Positions 16,596 to 25,567 of a stretch of 64,000 nucleotides of DNA are shown here, in pieces; the stretch's first letter is position 1; each line of letters begins with the position of its first letter. The DNA comes from Arthrobacter sp. SW1 (GTDB lineage Bacteria; Actinomycetota; Actinomycetes; Actinomycetales; Micrococcaceae), in contig NZ_MJLT01000056.1 in assembly GCF_001766675.1 (NCBI RefSeq), forward strand, positions 1 through 64,000. Direction: 5' to 3'. Below the pieces are notes generated by a model. The model had not been told where the DNA came from. It searched no databases and was given only the letters and a program-made list of their open reading frames with translations. The translations under genes were made by a program, and so were the position numbers.

Positions 16596-17642
16596 ATGTT
16601 GAACAACAAGACAGTGGGCATCAGGGACGTTGCCGCCGCAGCCGGAGTGTCCGTCACCACTGTCTCCCACGTCCTCAACGATGTCTCCTACGCCCGCATC
16701 AGCGCCGAAACCCGGGACAAGGTGCGGGAGACGGCGGCCCGGCTGGGCTACGGACCCAACCGCCTGGCCCGCGCCCTGCGGACCCAGCGCTCCGGCATGA
16801 TCGGCTTCATCAGCGAAGAAATCGCCACCACCCCGCACGCCGGCCGGCTCATCCTCGGCTCAGAGGTGACGGCCAAGGCACGCGGCTACAACATCATGAT
16901 CATCAACTCCACCAGCACCGGTTCGCCGGAGTCGCGGGAGAACGACGTCGCCGCCCTCCTGGAACGCCAGGTGGACGGCATCCTCTACGCCACCATGTAC
17001 CACCGCCGCTTCACCATCCCCCGGAACCTCAGCGGGATTCCCGCGGTGCTGGTGGACTCGGAGGACATCGGAGGCTCGATTGCCTCGGTGGTCCCGGACG
17101 AGGAAGGCGGCGCCCGCACCGCCGTGCAGGTACTGATCGACGCCGGGCACACCAGGATCGGCATGATCAACAACACCGACGACGTCCCCGCCACCCACGC
17201 GCGGCTGCGCGCCTTCGAGGAAACCCTCACCGACGCCGGGCTGACGTTCCACCCCGAACTGGTCCAGTCCGAACACTCCGAAGTGCCCGGCGGCTACACG
17301 GCGGCCATGCGCCTGCTGGCCGGCCCGCACCGGCCCACCGGCGTGTTCTGCTACAACGACCGCATGGCCATGGGCCTGTACCGCGCCGCCAACCAGCTCG
17401 GCATCAGGATCCCGCAGGATCTGTCCGTGGTGGGCTTCGACAACCAGGAACTCATCGCCGAGAACCTGTACCCGGCCCTGACCACCGTGGCGCTGCCGCA
17501 CTACGAGATGGGTGCCTGGGCCACCCAGCACCTGATTGACGCGATCGAAGGCAAGATCGAGTTGGCGGAGTCCGCCGGGCAGCCCACCGTGGTGGACTGC
17601 CCGCTTGTGGCCCGGGATTCCGTGGCCGCCCCGGCAGGTTAG
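16596..17642 (+). CDS. LacI-family regulator (paralogue 2 of the fructan locus)
   Basis: A regulator of about 348 residues, strongly similar to the LacI at 12503: same HTH (IRDVAAAAGVSVTTVSHVLNDV) and matching effector-domain blocks (YATMYHRR, VLVDSEDIGG, CYNDRMAMGLYRAA, VGFDNQELIAENL). The start is uncertain: GTG at 16587, ATG at 16596 or TTG at 16599 are all possible, and a GGGAG lies best for the last. A terminator-like hairpin separates it from the hydrolase gene, so it may be expressed on its own. It is the product of a local duplication and could respond to a different sugar signal. Confidence 0.9.
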   Translation: MLNNKTVGIRDVAAAAGVSVTTVSHVLNDVSYARISAETRDKVRETAARLGYGPNRLARALRTQRSGMIGFISEEIATTPHAGRLILGSEVTAKARGYNIMIINSTSTGSPESRENDVAALLERQVDGILYATMYHRRFTIPRNLSGIPAVLVDSEDIGGSIASVVPDEEGGARTAVQVLIDAGHTRIGMINNTDDVPATHARLRAFEETLTDAGLTFHPELVQSEHSEVPGGYTAAMRLLAGPHRPTGVFCYNDRMAMGLYRAANQLGIRIPQDLSVVGFDNQELIAENLYPALTTVALPHYEMGAWATQHLIDAIEGKIELAESAGQPTVVDCPLVARDSVAAPAG

Positions 17643-17672
17643 CGGCCCCGGCGGCTTAGGGGCCGCGGCGGC

Positions 17673-18683
17673 TTAGCGGATCCGGTGTTCCGTTGAGGAG
17701 CGGTACTCCACCGAGGGTTCCATGCGTACGACGGCGGGTTCGGCACCTTTGTCCGCGATCCTGCGGGCGAGCAGCTCGCCGGCTTTGACGCCGATCCCGA
17801 ACGCGGGCTGGCGGATGGTGGTGAGGCTCGGCTCGAAAAGGTCCGGATGCTCAAAGCCGTCGAAGACAGCCACGGCAAGGTCTTCAGGGATCCGCAGCCC
17901 CAGCTCCTTGACGGTCCGCAGGGTAGCTGCCGCGATTACCGTGCTGCACGCGATCAGGGCGGTGGGGCGCTCCGCCTGCTTGCCGCCGTCGAGCGCTTCA
18001 CGGATCCCGGCAACGAGCGTTGCGGTGTCCTCCGCGGCGACCACCACCTGGTGCTCGGGGACCAGGCCGGCCGCCGGGGCGGTGCGTAGGAACGCGTCGC
18101 GGCGCTCGCCGAGGGTGGCCACGCGGGTGTCACCGGCAACGAGCATGATCCGTTCGTGGCCGCGTTCCACCAGGTGGTGCACGATTTCTGTGATGGGGCC
18201 TTCGTTCTCGACGCCCACCTGGTCGAAAGGCAACTCCGCGAGCCGGTCCAGGAGGACCAAGGGCGTGCCCTTGCCGCCGAAGTCCGTCAGCAGTCCAGGG
18301 TCCGAGCCTGCTACCCGGGCCAGGATGAGCCCATCCACGCGGCGTTCCAGCAGTGCCTGGACCGCCCGCGCCTCGCGTTCCGGGTCCTCGGTGGAGTTGG
18401 CCAGGAGCAAGGTCCAGCCTTGCTCGGCCGCGGCCTGTTCAACACCGCGGACCATTTCCGCGAACGCGGGCTCACCGCTGTCCGAGACGATGAGCCCGAT
18501 GCTGTCCGTCTTCGAACGCCGCAGGGACCGGGCCAGCGCGTCCTGCCGGTAGCCGGTTTCCTTGATGGCATCCAGCACGCGCTGCCGCGTGTCCTCGTTG
18601 ACCGGGCGGGTTCCGTTGAGCACATGCGACACCGTGGAAATCGAGACGCCCGCCAGTTCGGCCACTTTCACCATCGTCGTCAT
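17673..18683 (-). CDS. LacI-family transcriptional regulator
   Basis: A 336-residue regulator with N-terminal HTH MVKVAELAGVSISTVSHVLNG and a LacI effector domain (IGLIVSDSGEPAF, RRVDGLILARV, AVFDGFEHPDLF). The ATG at 18683 was chosen because it places the HTH at the N-terminus and follows a GGGG ribosome binding site. It is read convergently with lacI paralogue 2 and in tandem with the FAD oxidoreductase gene, separated from it by a 64-bp palindromic repeat. It may control the oxidoreductase/ABC set upstream, but its operator was not identified. Confidence 0.9.
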   Translation of the reverse strand: MTTMVKVAELAGVSISTVSHVLNGTRPVNEDTRQRVLDAIKETGYRQDALARSLRRSKTDSIGLIVSDSGEPAFAEMVRGVEQAAAEQGWTLLLANSTEDPEREARAVQALLERRVDGLILARVAGSDPGLLTDFGGKGTPLVLLDRLAELPFDQVGVENEGPITEIVHHLVERGHERIMLVAGDTRVATLGERRDAFLRTAPAAGLVPEHQVVVAAEDTATLVAGIREALDGGKQAERPTALIACSTVIAAATLRTVKELGLRIPEDLAVAVFDGFEHPDLFEPSLTTIRQPAFGIGVKAGELLARRIADKGAEPAVVRMEPSVEYRSSTEHRIR

Positions 18684-18773
18684 CGTTGGCCGCCCCTGTT
18701 GGAAGTCTTGGTGCTGCGCGAAGCTGCGCATCCGGAAAGTTTACCGAGCATCTCCGCGCGCCCCTCCGGCCCT

Positions 18774-18837
18774 GAATCGATGGTTCCCTTCGCAATCGAT
18801 GGTGCGCATCATCGTTTGCGGAGGGAACCATCGATTC
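18774..18837. repeat. 64-bp palindromic repeat, family 1, copy 2
   Basis: Same outer arms and inner core as the copies at 8858 and 25568. It lies between the start of a leftward lacI gene and the end of the leftward FAD oxidoreductase gene. Confidence 0.88.
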
Positions 18838-18860
18838 CAGTGGTCCGTGCCGCCCGGAAG

Positions 18861-20036
18861 CTACAGGACCGGAGCCCAGGCCCCCGTGCCCGCGCTGACC
18901 GCGTCCTCGGCACCGGCGTCGAAGCGGTCCAGGCGGAAGGACTTCAGCACGGGAGACGGCGTTCCGCTGATGATCTCCTCGGCCAGCAGCTCGCCGAGGA
19001 TCAGGCCCAGGGTGGCGCCCGAGTGGGTGAACAGCATGTGGAGCCCGGAGATCGCGGGGACGGGACCGACCACCGGTTCGCCGTCGCCCGGAATCGGCTT
19101 CAGCCCGGCGCCCACCCGCTGCGCGGTCAGCACCGGGTTCCCGGCGAGGACCTTCGAGGCCTCGCTGAGCAGGCCTTCCACCGATTCCTGCGGCACGGTG
19201 AACGAGCCGTCGGCCTCGGTGACCACGGTCTGTTCGGCCCAGTCGGCGTCGAGCACCAGCCGGCCGTCCGGCAAGGGCCGGACAGCGACGCGCGGAGTGT
19301 TCAGTACGGTCCGTACGTCAAGGTCCACGGGGTCGGTGAACAGTACGAAGGCTGCGGGCGTGGCATCGGGGACCGTGACGCCGAGCGCCGCGAGCTGCGC
19401 CGGAACGTGGCCGCCGGTGGCGAGTACAACCTCGTCGGCGGCGAGGCGTGTTCCGTCGCCAAGGATGACGCCGACGGCGGTGCCTGCCTGTACATCGACC
19501 CGCACCTCCCCGGCGTCCTGGATCACCCGGGCACCGTGGGCTTCCGCTTCGGCGGCGAGCACCGGCACGAAGTCGGGCATGTTCACCCAGCCCTCGCCCG
19601 CGTTGTAGATGGCACCTTCCTCCGCAACGGCGTCGGGGTTCACGTCAGGAGCCACCCGGGCGACGTCGGCGCGTTCCACCCAGGCGGAGTCATACCCGCC
19701 GGCGCGCTCGAACGCGTAGGTTTCGCGGAAGCTTTCGCCGGGGCCGGCCCACTTCATGGCTCCGTCGAAGCGGATGTAGCTGCGGCTTTCGGGGTGGCGG
19801 TTGCTCCAGGTGCGGTAGCGGTCGATCGCGAGCATGCGCAGGTAGTGGTAGTCGGCGGACCGGGCGCCGGAGGAGTTCAGCCAGGCGATCGAACGGCCGG
19901 AGGCGCCGTCGGCGAGGCTGCCGGCGGTCACGAGCGTCACTTGCGCGCCGCCTTTGGCGAGGTGCGCGGCGGTGGAGGTGCCAAGGATGCCGCCGCCGAT
20001 CACCGCGACGTGCTTCCTGGGGGAGGTGGAGGACAT
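18861..20036 (-). CDS. FAD-dependent amine/amino-acid oxidoreductase (DAO family)
   Basis: A 391-residue flavoenzyme. The N-terminal Rossmann motif VAVIGGGILGTSTAAHLAKGG binds FAD; a second signature near the C-terminus (GLKPIPGDGEPVVGPVP...GLHMLFTHSGATLGLILGELLAEEI) is typical of DadA/glycine-oxidase relatives. It would oxidise a secondary amine or D-amino acid to an imine. The ATG has AAGGGAG. It lies 46 bp beyond a Gfo/Idh/MocA gene and a polar-amino-acid ABC importer on the same strand, so its substrate is probably the imported compound. The substrate is not identifiable from sequence. Confidence 0.88.
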   Translation of the reverse strand: MSSTSPRKHVAVIGGGILGTSTAAHLAKGGAQVTLVTAGSLADGASGRSIAWLNSSGARSADYHYLRMLAIDRYRTWSNRHPESRSYIRFDGAMKWAGPGESFRETYAFERAGGYDSAWVERADVARVAPDVNPDAVAEEGAIYNAGEGWVNMPDFVPVLAAEAEAHGARVIQDAGEVRVDVQAGTAVGVILGDGTRLAADEVVLATGGHVPAQLAALGVTVPDATPAAFVLFTDPVDLDVRTVLNTPRVAVRPLPDGRLVLDADWAEQTVVTEADGSFTVPQESVEGLLSEASKVLAGNPVLTAQRVGAGLKPIPGDGEPVVGPVPAISGLHMLFTHSGATLGLILGELLAEEIISGTPSPVLKSFRLDRFDAGAEDAVSAGTGAWAPVL

Positions 20037-20082
20037 GGTTCTCCCTTTCTTCGTCAAATCTTCGTCAGTGGAATGGTGGGCG

Positions 20083-21168
20083 CTACGCGCCGGAGGCCGA
20101 GCCTGATGGCTGCCGGGAAGACGCGTGGAGGCCTTCGATGATCCGCAGGACCTCGAGGGATTCGCGCGGGTCGACGGGGAGTGGGCCGGTTCCGCGGATC
20201 GCCCGGGCAAGGCCCGCATAGAAGGCGGGGTAGGCGCCGTGCTCGGCCGGAACCGCGGTGTCGCGGCCGCCGGCGCCGAGGACGCCCCACGCCTCTTCCG
20301 TTTCGACGCCGTAGGCCGGGTCTGTCGGCAGGATTCCGTCAGCGAGTTGCGGCTCCTGGATGTCCAGGCCCCACTTGGTGTAACCCGCGGCGGATCCGAG
20401 CACGTGGAAGCGCGGCCCCGTCCGGGCGGCGACGCCGTTCATCCAGAGCCGGGAGCGGACGCCGGACTCGTGCAGGAGCGACACGAAGGCCTCGCTTTCG
20501 CCGCCGTCCGGATTGGGTCCGTGATTGGCCGTTTCGCCGTAGCTTTCGGCGACCGGGCCGAACAACTGGATGGCCTGGTCGATCAGGTGCGCGCCGAGGT
20601 CATGCAGCAGGCCGCCGCCTTCGGCAGGGGTGGCGGCGTCGCGCCAGTTGCCGAAGCCTTCCGGGCGCCACCATTCGAAGCGCGACTCAAAGGTGCGGAT
20701 GTCACCGAGCGCGCCGTCCGCGATCAGCTTGCGGAGGGTGAGGAAGTCGGCGTCCCACCGCCGGTTCTGGAACACGGTGAGCTGCACGCCGGCGTCGGCA
20801 GCCAGGCGCAGGAGCTCCTCGCCTTCGGCGGAAGCCGGTACGAACGGCTTGTCCACCACCACATGCAGACCGCGGGCGATCGCCGCGGAGGCGAGGTCAA
20901 AATGGCCCGACGGCGGCGTGCCCAGCACCACGAGGTCAAGGTCACCTGCCGCGCCGAACAGGGCGTCCGCCGTCGGGAAGATCTTCGCGGCAGGGTACAG
21001 GCGCGCGGCTTCCGCAGCCCGCTCCGGATCCGCCGTGACGATCGCGTCCAGCGAGAAGTCCGGGTCCGCCGCGATCAGCGGGGCGTGGAAGACCTTGCCG
21101 GATACCCCGAAGCCGACGACGGCGGTCCGGAGGGGCGCGGACGACGTCGCCATCGCAAGACCGGTCAT
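20083..21168 (-). CDS. Gfo/Idh/MocA-family oxidoreductase
   Basis: A 361-residue NAD(P)-dependent sugar-type dehydrogenase. The Rossmann motif VVGFGVSGKVFHAPLI is at the N-terminus; DKPF (the conserved Lys-Pro motif) and GGGLLHDLGAHLIDQAI match the family. The last segment holds the C-terminal alpha/beta domain. The ATG overlaps the stop of the ABC ATPase gene (TGATG), so it is translationally coupled; a GTG one codon upstream is also possible. Its pairing with a DAO flavoenzyme and an amino-acid importer suggests a substrate with both an amino and a polyol/sugar part. Confidence 0.88.
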   Translation of the reverse strand: MTGLAMATSSAPLRTAVVGFGVSGKVFHAPLIAADPDFSLDAIVTADPERAAEAARLYPAAKIFPTADALFGAAGDLDLVVLGTPPSGHFDLASAAIARGLHVVVDKPFVPASAEGEELLRLAADAGVQLTVFQNRRWDADFLTLRKLIADGALGDIRTFESRFEWWRPEGFGNWRDAATPAEGGGLLHDLGAHLIDQAIQLFGPVAESYGETANHGPNPDGGESEAFVSLLHESGVRSRLWMNGVAARTGPRFHVLGSAAGYTKWGLDIQEPQLADGILPTDPAYGVETEEAWGVLGAGGRDTAVPAEHGAYPAFYAGLARAIRGTGPLPVDPRESLEVLRIIEGLHASSRQPSGSASGA

Positions 21169-21956
21169 CACAAAACCTCCGAGAGGAAGCGCTGCAGGCG
21201 CTCGCTCCTGGGGTTGTCGAAAAGGTCCGCGGGGGTGCCGGCCTCGACCACTTCGCCTTCATCCATGAAGACCACCTGGTCCGCCACCTTGCGGGCGAAG
21301 CCCATCTCGTGGGTGACCACCACCATGGTCATGCCGCGCTTGCCGAGGCCCGCCATGAGGTTCAGGACGCCCTTGACGAGCTCCGGGTCCAGGGCGCTGG
21401 TGGCTTCGTCGAAGAGCATGACTTCGGGTTCCATGGCCAGCGCGCGGGCGATCGCGACGCGCTGCTGCTGGCCGCCGGAGAGGTCGCGGGGCCGGTGGTC
21501 CGCGCGTTCGGCGAGACCCACTTCGGCCAGGCGGCGCTGGGCGCGTTCCCGGGCTTCGGCCTTGGACATGCCCTTGACGCTCCAGAGTGCCAAGGCCACG
21601 TTTTCCAGTGCGGTGTGGTCCGGGAAGAGGTTGAAGTGCTGGAACACCATGCCGATGCGGCGGCGCAGGATGTCCGGCTTCACCTGCAGTGCGCTTTCAC
21701 CGGCGAGCAGTACGTCCCCGCTCTTGGGTTCGTGGAGGCGGTTGATGCCGCGCAGCAGCGTGGACTTGCCGGAGCCCGAGGGCCCGATGATGCAGGTGGT
21801 GGTGCCGGGAGCCACGGTGAGGCTGACATTGCGGAGCACCTCGATGTCTCCGTACGCCATGGTGAGGTTCTTCAGCTCCAGGGAGGAGCCGTGGAAGGTC
21901 TCGACTACCGGGCTGCTGGTGCCGGGGCTGTTGTTGGTGCTGCTTGCGAGGCTCAT
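21168..21956 (-). CDS. polar amino-acid ABC transporter ATPase
   Basis: A 262-residue ATPase of the GlnQ/HisP group. Walker A is GPSGSGKST, the signature [15 protein letters not shown], Walker [13 protein letters not shown], and the switch histidine is in VVTHEM. A roughly 25-residue Ser/Thr-rich N-terminal extension precedes the domain. Its start overlaps the permease stop by four bases. It energises the permease at 21953 and probably imports an amino acid or amino-acid-like compound. Confidence 0.93.
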   Translation of the reverse strand: MSLASSTNNSPGTSSPVVETFHGSSLELKNLTMAYGDIEVLRNVSLTVAPGTTTCIIGPSGSGKSTLLRGINRLHEPKSGDVLLAGESALQVKPDILRRRIGMVFQHFNLFPDHTALENVALALWSVKGMSKAEARERAQRRLAEVGLAERADHRPRDLSGGQQQRVAIARALAMEPEVMLFDEATSALDPELVKGVLNLMAGLGKRGMTMVVVTHEMGFARKVADQVVFMDEGEVVEAGTPADLFDNPRSERLQRFLSEVL

Positions 21957-22741
21957 GTGTTGCTCCCGGAGATGAGCGGCGAGGCCGCGTCGAGTTCCTT
22001 GACTTCCTTCAGTCCGCTGGTGGGAGCGGACGGACGACGGCGGCCGGTGCGGAACTTATTGTCGAAGTAGTTGACGAGGTGGGTGAGGGGGACGGTGATC
22101 ACCAGGTAGAAGATGCCGGCGAGGACCAGCGGGGAAAGGTTGCCCGAGAGGACCGCGGCATCCTGGCCCACGCGGAAGAGCTCGCGCTCGCTGACCAGCA
22201 GGCCGAGGAAGTACACCAGCGAGGAGTCCTTCACGATCGCGATGAACTGGTTCACAAGCGCGGGCAGCACCCGGCGGATGCCTTGCGGGACAACCACCAG
22301 TGCCATGGACTTGGCATAGCCCATGCCGAGTGCGCGGCAGGCTTCGCCCTGGCCCTTGTCCACGCTCTGGATGCCGGCGCGGAAGATCTCGCCGATGTAG
22401 GCGCTGGAGATCAAGCTGAGGGCGATGATTCCCAGCGGGTACGGGGACGGCCCGAAAATCGACTGGCTGAAACGGGCGAAGCCCTGGCCGATCAGGAGGA
22501 TGGTGAGGATAGCGGGCAGGCCGCGGAAAAGGTCCGTGTAGATGCGGGCCGGGATGCGCAGCCACCGGGACTGCGAGATGCCCATGACGGCCACCACCAT
22601 GCCGAGAACGAGGCCGATGGCGGTGGCGGCGATCGAGATGATCAAGGTGTTGAGGAGCCCCACTCCGAGGAGCTGGGGGAGGACCTCGGCCATTGCGCCG
22701 AAGTCGAAGAAGGTTCGGGTGAGGGTATTGAGCCAGTCCAT
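21953..22741 (-). CDS. polar amino-acid ABC transporter permease
   Basis: A 262-residue HisM/GlnP-type permease: [24 protein letters not shown] begins the membrane domain, and [30 protein letters not shown] is the EAA loop. The C-terminal 35 residues are a charged cytoplasmic tail not needed by the core fold. One permease is enough if it forms a homodimer. It lies between the binding-protein gene and the overlapping ATPase gene. Confidence 0.93.
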   Translation of the reverse strand: MDWLNTLTRTFFDFGAMAEVLPQLLGVGLLNTLIISIAATAIGLVLGMVVAVMGISQSRWLRIPARIYTDLFRGLPAILTILLIGQGFARFSQSIFGPSPYPLGIIALSLISSAYIGEIFRAGIQSVDKGQGEACRALGMGYAKSMALVVVPQGIRRVLPALVNQFIAIVKDSSLVYFLGLLVSERELFRVGQDAAVLSGNLSPLVLAGIFYLVITVPLTHLVNYFDNKFRTGRRRPSAPTSGLKEVKELDAASPLISGSNT

Positions 22742-22773
22742 GGTTGCTCTCAGACGTCGTTAGCTTGGGGTGA

Positions 22774-22804
22774 CCGGGCGGGCCGTGGTTGCCGGCCCGC
22801 CCGG
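22774..22804 (-). other. intercistronic hairpin between binding-protein and permease genes
   Basis: A perfect 12-bp GC-only stem (CCGGGCGGGCCG and complement) with a 7-base loop lies just after the binding-protein stop, as in the sugar ABC operon at 10561. It probably sets a high binding-protein to permease ratio. Confidence 0.6.
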
Positions 22805-22818
22805 GCATTCGGCAGCGC

Positions 22819-23682
22819 CTACTTGCTCGGCGCGGGGGTGGCTGTCTGCTCAGCCTTGGGCAGGTACTGTGCGGGCATCGGGGACCCGGGGAACCACTTC
22901 TGGTACAGCTTCTTCCAGGTGCCGTCCTCCATGGCTTCGGCCAGGCCCTTGTCCAGTGCGGCCTTGAGGGCGGTCTTGCCCTTGGCGATCGCGAAGCCCG
23001 CGGGTGCGTCGAAGGACGGGATGTCCGCGGCGCTGACCAGGCCGTGCTGCTGGACGTAGGACTTGGCGGCCTCGTAGTCCAGGAAGTGGGCGTCCACGGA
23101 GCCGTTGTTCACGGCGGCGATGGCGGTGTTGTTGTCCGGGAAGCGGACAAGGTTGGTGGAGGTGAAGTTCTTCACCGCGTAGGCCTCCTGCAGGGTGCCC
23201 TGGACGACGCCGAGCCGCTTGCCGGAAAGGCCGTTGGCGTCCTTGATGCCGGAGTCCTTGGTGGTGATCACGGTGAGGTAGCCCGCCAGGTAGCCGTTGG
23301 AGAAGTCCACGGTTTCCTTGCGCTTGTCCGTGATGCCGATGGCGGCCACGCCCACATCGAACTGGCCGTTGGCCACGGCTGCGAGCAGGCCGGAGAAGTC
23401 CTGGCCGGTGAAGACCACGTTGTCCACGCCGGCGCGCTTGGCCACGTCCTTGAAGAGTTCGACGTCGAAGCCCGTGAAGTTACCGGACGCGTCGGCGAAG
23501 GTGTAGGGCTTGGAGTCGCCGAGGCTGGCGACCCGGATGGTTCCGGGCTGGATGAGTCCGTAGGGGTTGTCCGCCGTCGAGCTTGCGGCGGGGGTGGAGC
23601 CGCCGCAGCCGGTGAGGGCCAGGAGGGCTGCGGCGGCTGCCACAACGATCACTCCCGGGCGGAACTTCAGTCGTTTGATCAC
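22819..23682 (-). CDS. polar amino-acid ABC transporter binding lipoprotein (family 3)
   Basis: A 287-residue family 3 solute-binding lipoprotein. The lipobox LTGC places the lipidated cysteine at residue 26 if the GTG at 23682 is used; that GTG has GGAAA seven bases upstream, while a TTG four codons earlier is less likely. Mature-domain signatures include [27 protein letters not shown] and [21 protein letters not shown]. It heads a leftward operon of transporter, Gfo/Idh/MocA dehydrogenase and DAO oxidoreductase, and is divergent from a LacI gene across an inverted repeat. Confidence 0.92.
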   Translation of the reverse strand: MIKRLKFRPGVIVVAAAAALLALTGCGGSTPAASSTADNPYGLIQPGTIRVASLGDSKPYTFADASGNFTGFDVELFKDVAKRAGVDNVVFTGQDFSGLLAAVANGQFDVGVAAIGITDKRKETVDFSNGYLAGYLTVITTKDSGIKDANGLSGKRLGVVQGTLQEAYAVKNFTSTNLVRFPDNNTAIAAVNNGSVDAHFLDYEAAKSYVQQHGLVSAADIPSFDAPAGFAIAKGKTALKAALDKGLAEAMEDGTWKKLYQKWFPGSPMPAQYLPKAEQTATPAPSK

Positions 23683-23742
23683 AGCGTTTTCCAATCATGG
23701 GAACGGAGGCGTTGGAAGCCTTTGGGGTGGAGATTCCTTGTT

Positions 23743-23779
23743 GAGTCCGGTCTCACCCGCTAGGATTGAGACCGGACTC
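23743..23779. promoter_or_regulatory. 37-bp inverted repeat in the divergent region, candidate operator
   Basis: GAGTCCGGTCTCA (23743-23755) is repeated perfectly in inverted form at 23767-23779 with an 11-bp spacer. It sits about midway between the binding-protein start and the lacI at 23847, a position that would let the regulator control both directions. It has no T-run and both flanking genes diverge from it, so a terminator is unlikely. Confidence 0.65.
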
Positions 23780-23846
23780 ACAGCGGGGTTGATTAGAAAT
23801 GTAACCTAAGCCACAGTGGCCGTCAAGGCCCTTCCGGAAGGCCAAT

Positions 23847-24935
23847 ATGAGCAGCAACAGTCCGCGGCGGCGGGACGTCACAGTCGCCGACGTCGCGAAA
23901 GCAGCGCAGGTTTCCAAGGCCCAGGCTGCACGTGCCCTGGGCAATTACGGTGCGGTGAGCGACGACGTCCGGGAGCGCGTCCTCGCCGCGGCGGAGGAAC
24001 TTTCCTACCGACCCAACGAGCTGGCGCGCAGCATGAACACGGGCAAGTCGCACACCATCGGCGTGGTGGTGGGCGATATCGAAAACCCGCACTTCGGCCT
24101 CGCCACCCGCGGCATCACGGACATCGCCAAGAAGGCGGGATTCAACGTCATCCTCATCAACACGGACGAAGACCTGGCTGCCGAGGTCGATGCCGTGCAG
24201 GTCCTCCTGGACAAGCGCGTGGACGGCTTCATCGTGGCCCCGGCGTCGTCCCTCAACACCGGGCACCTCCAGCGGATCCAGGAGGCCCGGCGTCCGCTGG
24301 TGCTCCTGGACCGCGCGGCGGAAGGCCTGGACGCGCAGGCCTTGGCCGTGGACATGACGGACATGGCTTACGAATCCACCAGGTATCTCCTGGGCGCCGG
24401 CCACCGCAGGATCGCGTTCATCTCCACCATCAAAACCGATGGGCCGTACGTTGACGGCATGGTGCTGGACTCCTCCCAGATCACCGAGCGCCTGGAAGGC
24501 ATGGGCAGGGCGCTGCGCGAAGAAGGCCTGGAGCTTTCCGGCGAGCTGGTGAGGCTGAACGCCGGAGACGCCGCCTCCATCCGGAACATCACGCGCGAGG
24601 TTCTCCTCATGCCGGACCCGGCCACCGCCGTCGTCGCGTCCGACAGCCTCATCGCACTCAGCGTGATCGAGGCAATCCAGGAACTCGGGCTGTCCATTCC
24701 GGATGACGTCTCGTTCCTGATGTACGACGACTTCGCCTGGACCAGGTTGACCACGCCGCCCCTGACCGTCATCGCACAACCCGTGTACGACATGGGTGCC
24801 GCCGCGGCCAACGCCCTGATCCGGCAGATCGAAGGGCGCAAGCCCGCCCCCGCGCCTGAGCTGGCTGCCAGCCTCATCAAGCGTGGTTCGGTCGGTGCGC
24901 CGCGGGCAGTGGCTGCGGCGGTTCCGGAGGGCTGA
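23847..24935 (+). CDS. LacI-family transcriptional regulator
   Basis: A 362-residue regulator with HTH VTVADVAKAAQVSKAQAARALGN; the recognition helix VSKAQAARAL departs from the usual VSxxTVSRxL. The effector domain has standard blocks (IGVVVGDIENPHFGLATRGI, RVDGFIVAPASS, VVASDSLIALSVIEAIQEL). It is divergent from the amino-acid-type ABC operon and followed closely by a histidine phosphatase gene. It probably regulates the divergent operon through the inverted repeat at 23743. Confidence 0.9.
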   Translation: MSSNSPRRRDVTVADVAKAAQVSKAQAARALGNYGAVSDDVRERVLAAAEELSYRPNELARSMNTGKSHTIGVVVGDIENPHFGLATRGITDIAKKAGFNVILINTDEDLAAEVDAVQVLLDKRVDGFIVAPASSLNTGHLQRIQEARRPLVLLDRAAEGLDAQALAVDMTDMAYESTRYLLGAGHRRIAFISTIKTDGPYVDGMVLDSSQITERLEGMGRALREEGLELSGELVRLNAGDAASIRNITREVLLMPDPATAVVASDSLIALSVIEAIQELGLSIPDDVSFLMYDDFAWTRLTTPPLTVIAQPVYDMGAAAANALIRQIEGRKPAPAPELAASLIKRGSVGAPRAVAAAVPEG

Positions 24936-24939
24936 AGCG

Positions 24940-25560
24940 GTGCTGCGAAACCTGTACCTTGTCACCCACCCGGAGGCGACACACCATGTCGAGAATCTTG
25001 TAGGTGGCTGGTATGACTCTTCATTGACCGCTCGTGGCATGGATGATGCCCGACGACTTGCCGCGGAACTGGGCAAACGGGTTTCCGGGTCCAGCTGCCT
25101 GCTGGTCTCGTCCGATCTTCGGCGTGCGAAGCAAACGGCCGAACCGATTGCCCGAACCCTGGGCGTGGACGTCGTGTTCGACGGGGATCTCCGGGAGCAA
25201 TGCTATGGGGAGGCCGAAGGTACCCGGCCCGGTTCAACTCCTTTCAAACCTCCACCCCAAAACGGCGACCGGATGCGGCATCGCGATGGTGTGGAGGGAT
25301 CGGAATCCCGTTTGGAATTTGGCGGGCGGGCGTACGCGGCCCTCGACCGGATCATTGACCGCGGCTATTCGGAGGCGATCGTGGTCAGCCATGGGGGTAC
25401 GGTGAACTACCTCATTGCAGCCTGGATCGGACTCCCGCTTGAAAGCGCCGGCTACGTAAAGTTCAAGGTTTCCCCGGGCGGCGTTACCCACCTGCGGGAG
25501 GATGACTTCTTCCATGACCGTCAGCTCGTGAGCTTGAACGACATCGACCACCTTCGCTGA
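24940..25560 (+). CDS. histidine phosphatase-superfamily protein with altered RHG motif
   Basis: A 206-residue protein of the phosphoglycerate-mutase-like histidine phosphatase fold. The usual LVRHGE is LVTHPE (residues 7-12): the catalytic His is kept but the preceding Arg and following Gly are changed. The other landmarks are present: SSDLRRAKQTAEPIA and the second histidine in VVSHGGTVNYLIAAWIG. The GTG start has GGAGGG upstream and lies four bases after the lacI stop, so it is co-expressed with that regulator. Loss of the motif arginine may alter the substrate or weaken activity. Confidence 0.8.
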   Translation: MLRNLYLVTHPEATHHVENLVGGWYDSSLTARGMDDARRLAAELGKRVSGSSCLLVSSDLRRAKQTAEPIARTLGVDVVFDGDLREQCYGEAEGTRPGSTPFKPPPQNGDRMRHRDGVEGSESRLEFGGRAYAALDRIIDRGYSEAIVVSHGGTVNYLIAAWIGLPLESAGYVKFKVSPGGVTHLREDDFFHDRQLVSLNDIDHLR

Positions 25561-25567
25561 GGCCTCC

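Noticed and set aside
18156..20141. 661-codon rightward frame over lacI and the FAD oxidoreductase
   Set aside because: Antisense shadow in high-GC DNA; the leftward genes have complete family motifs.
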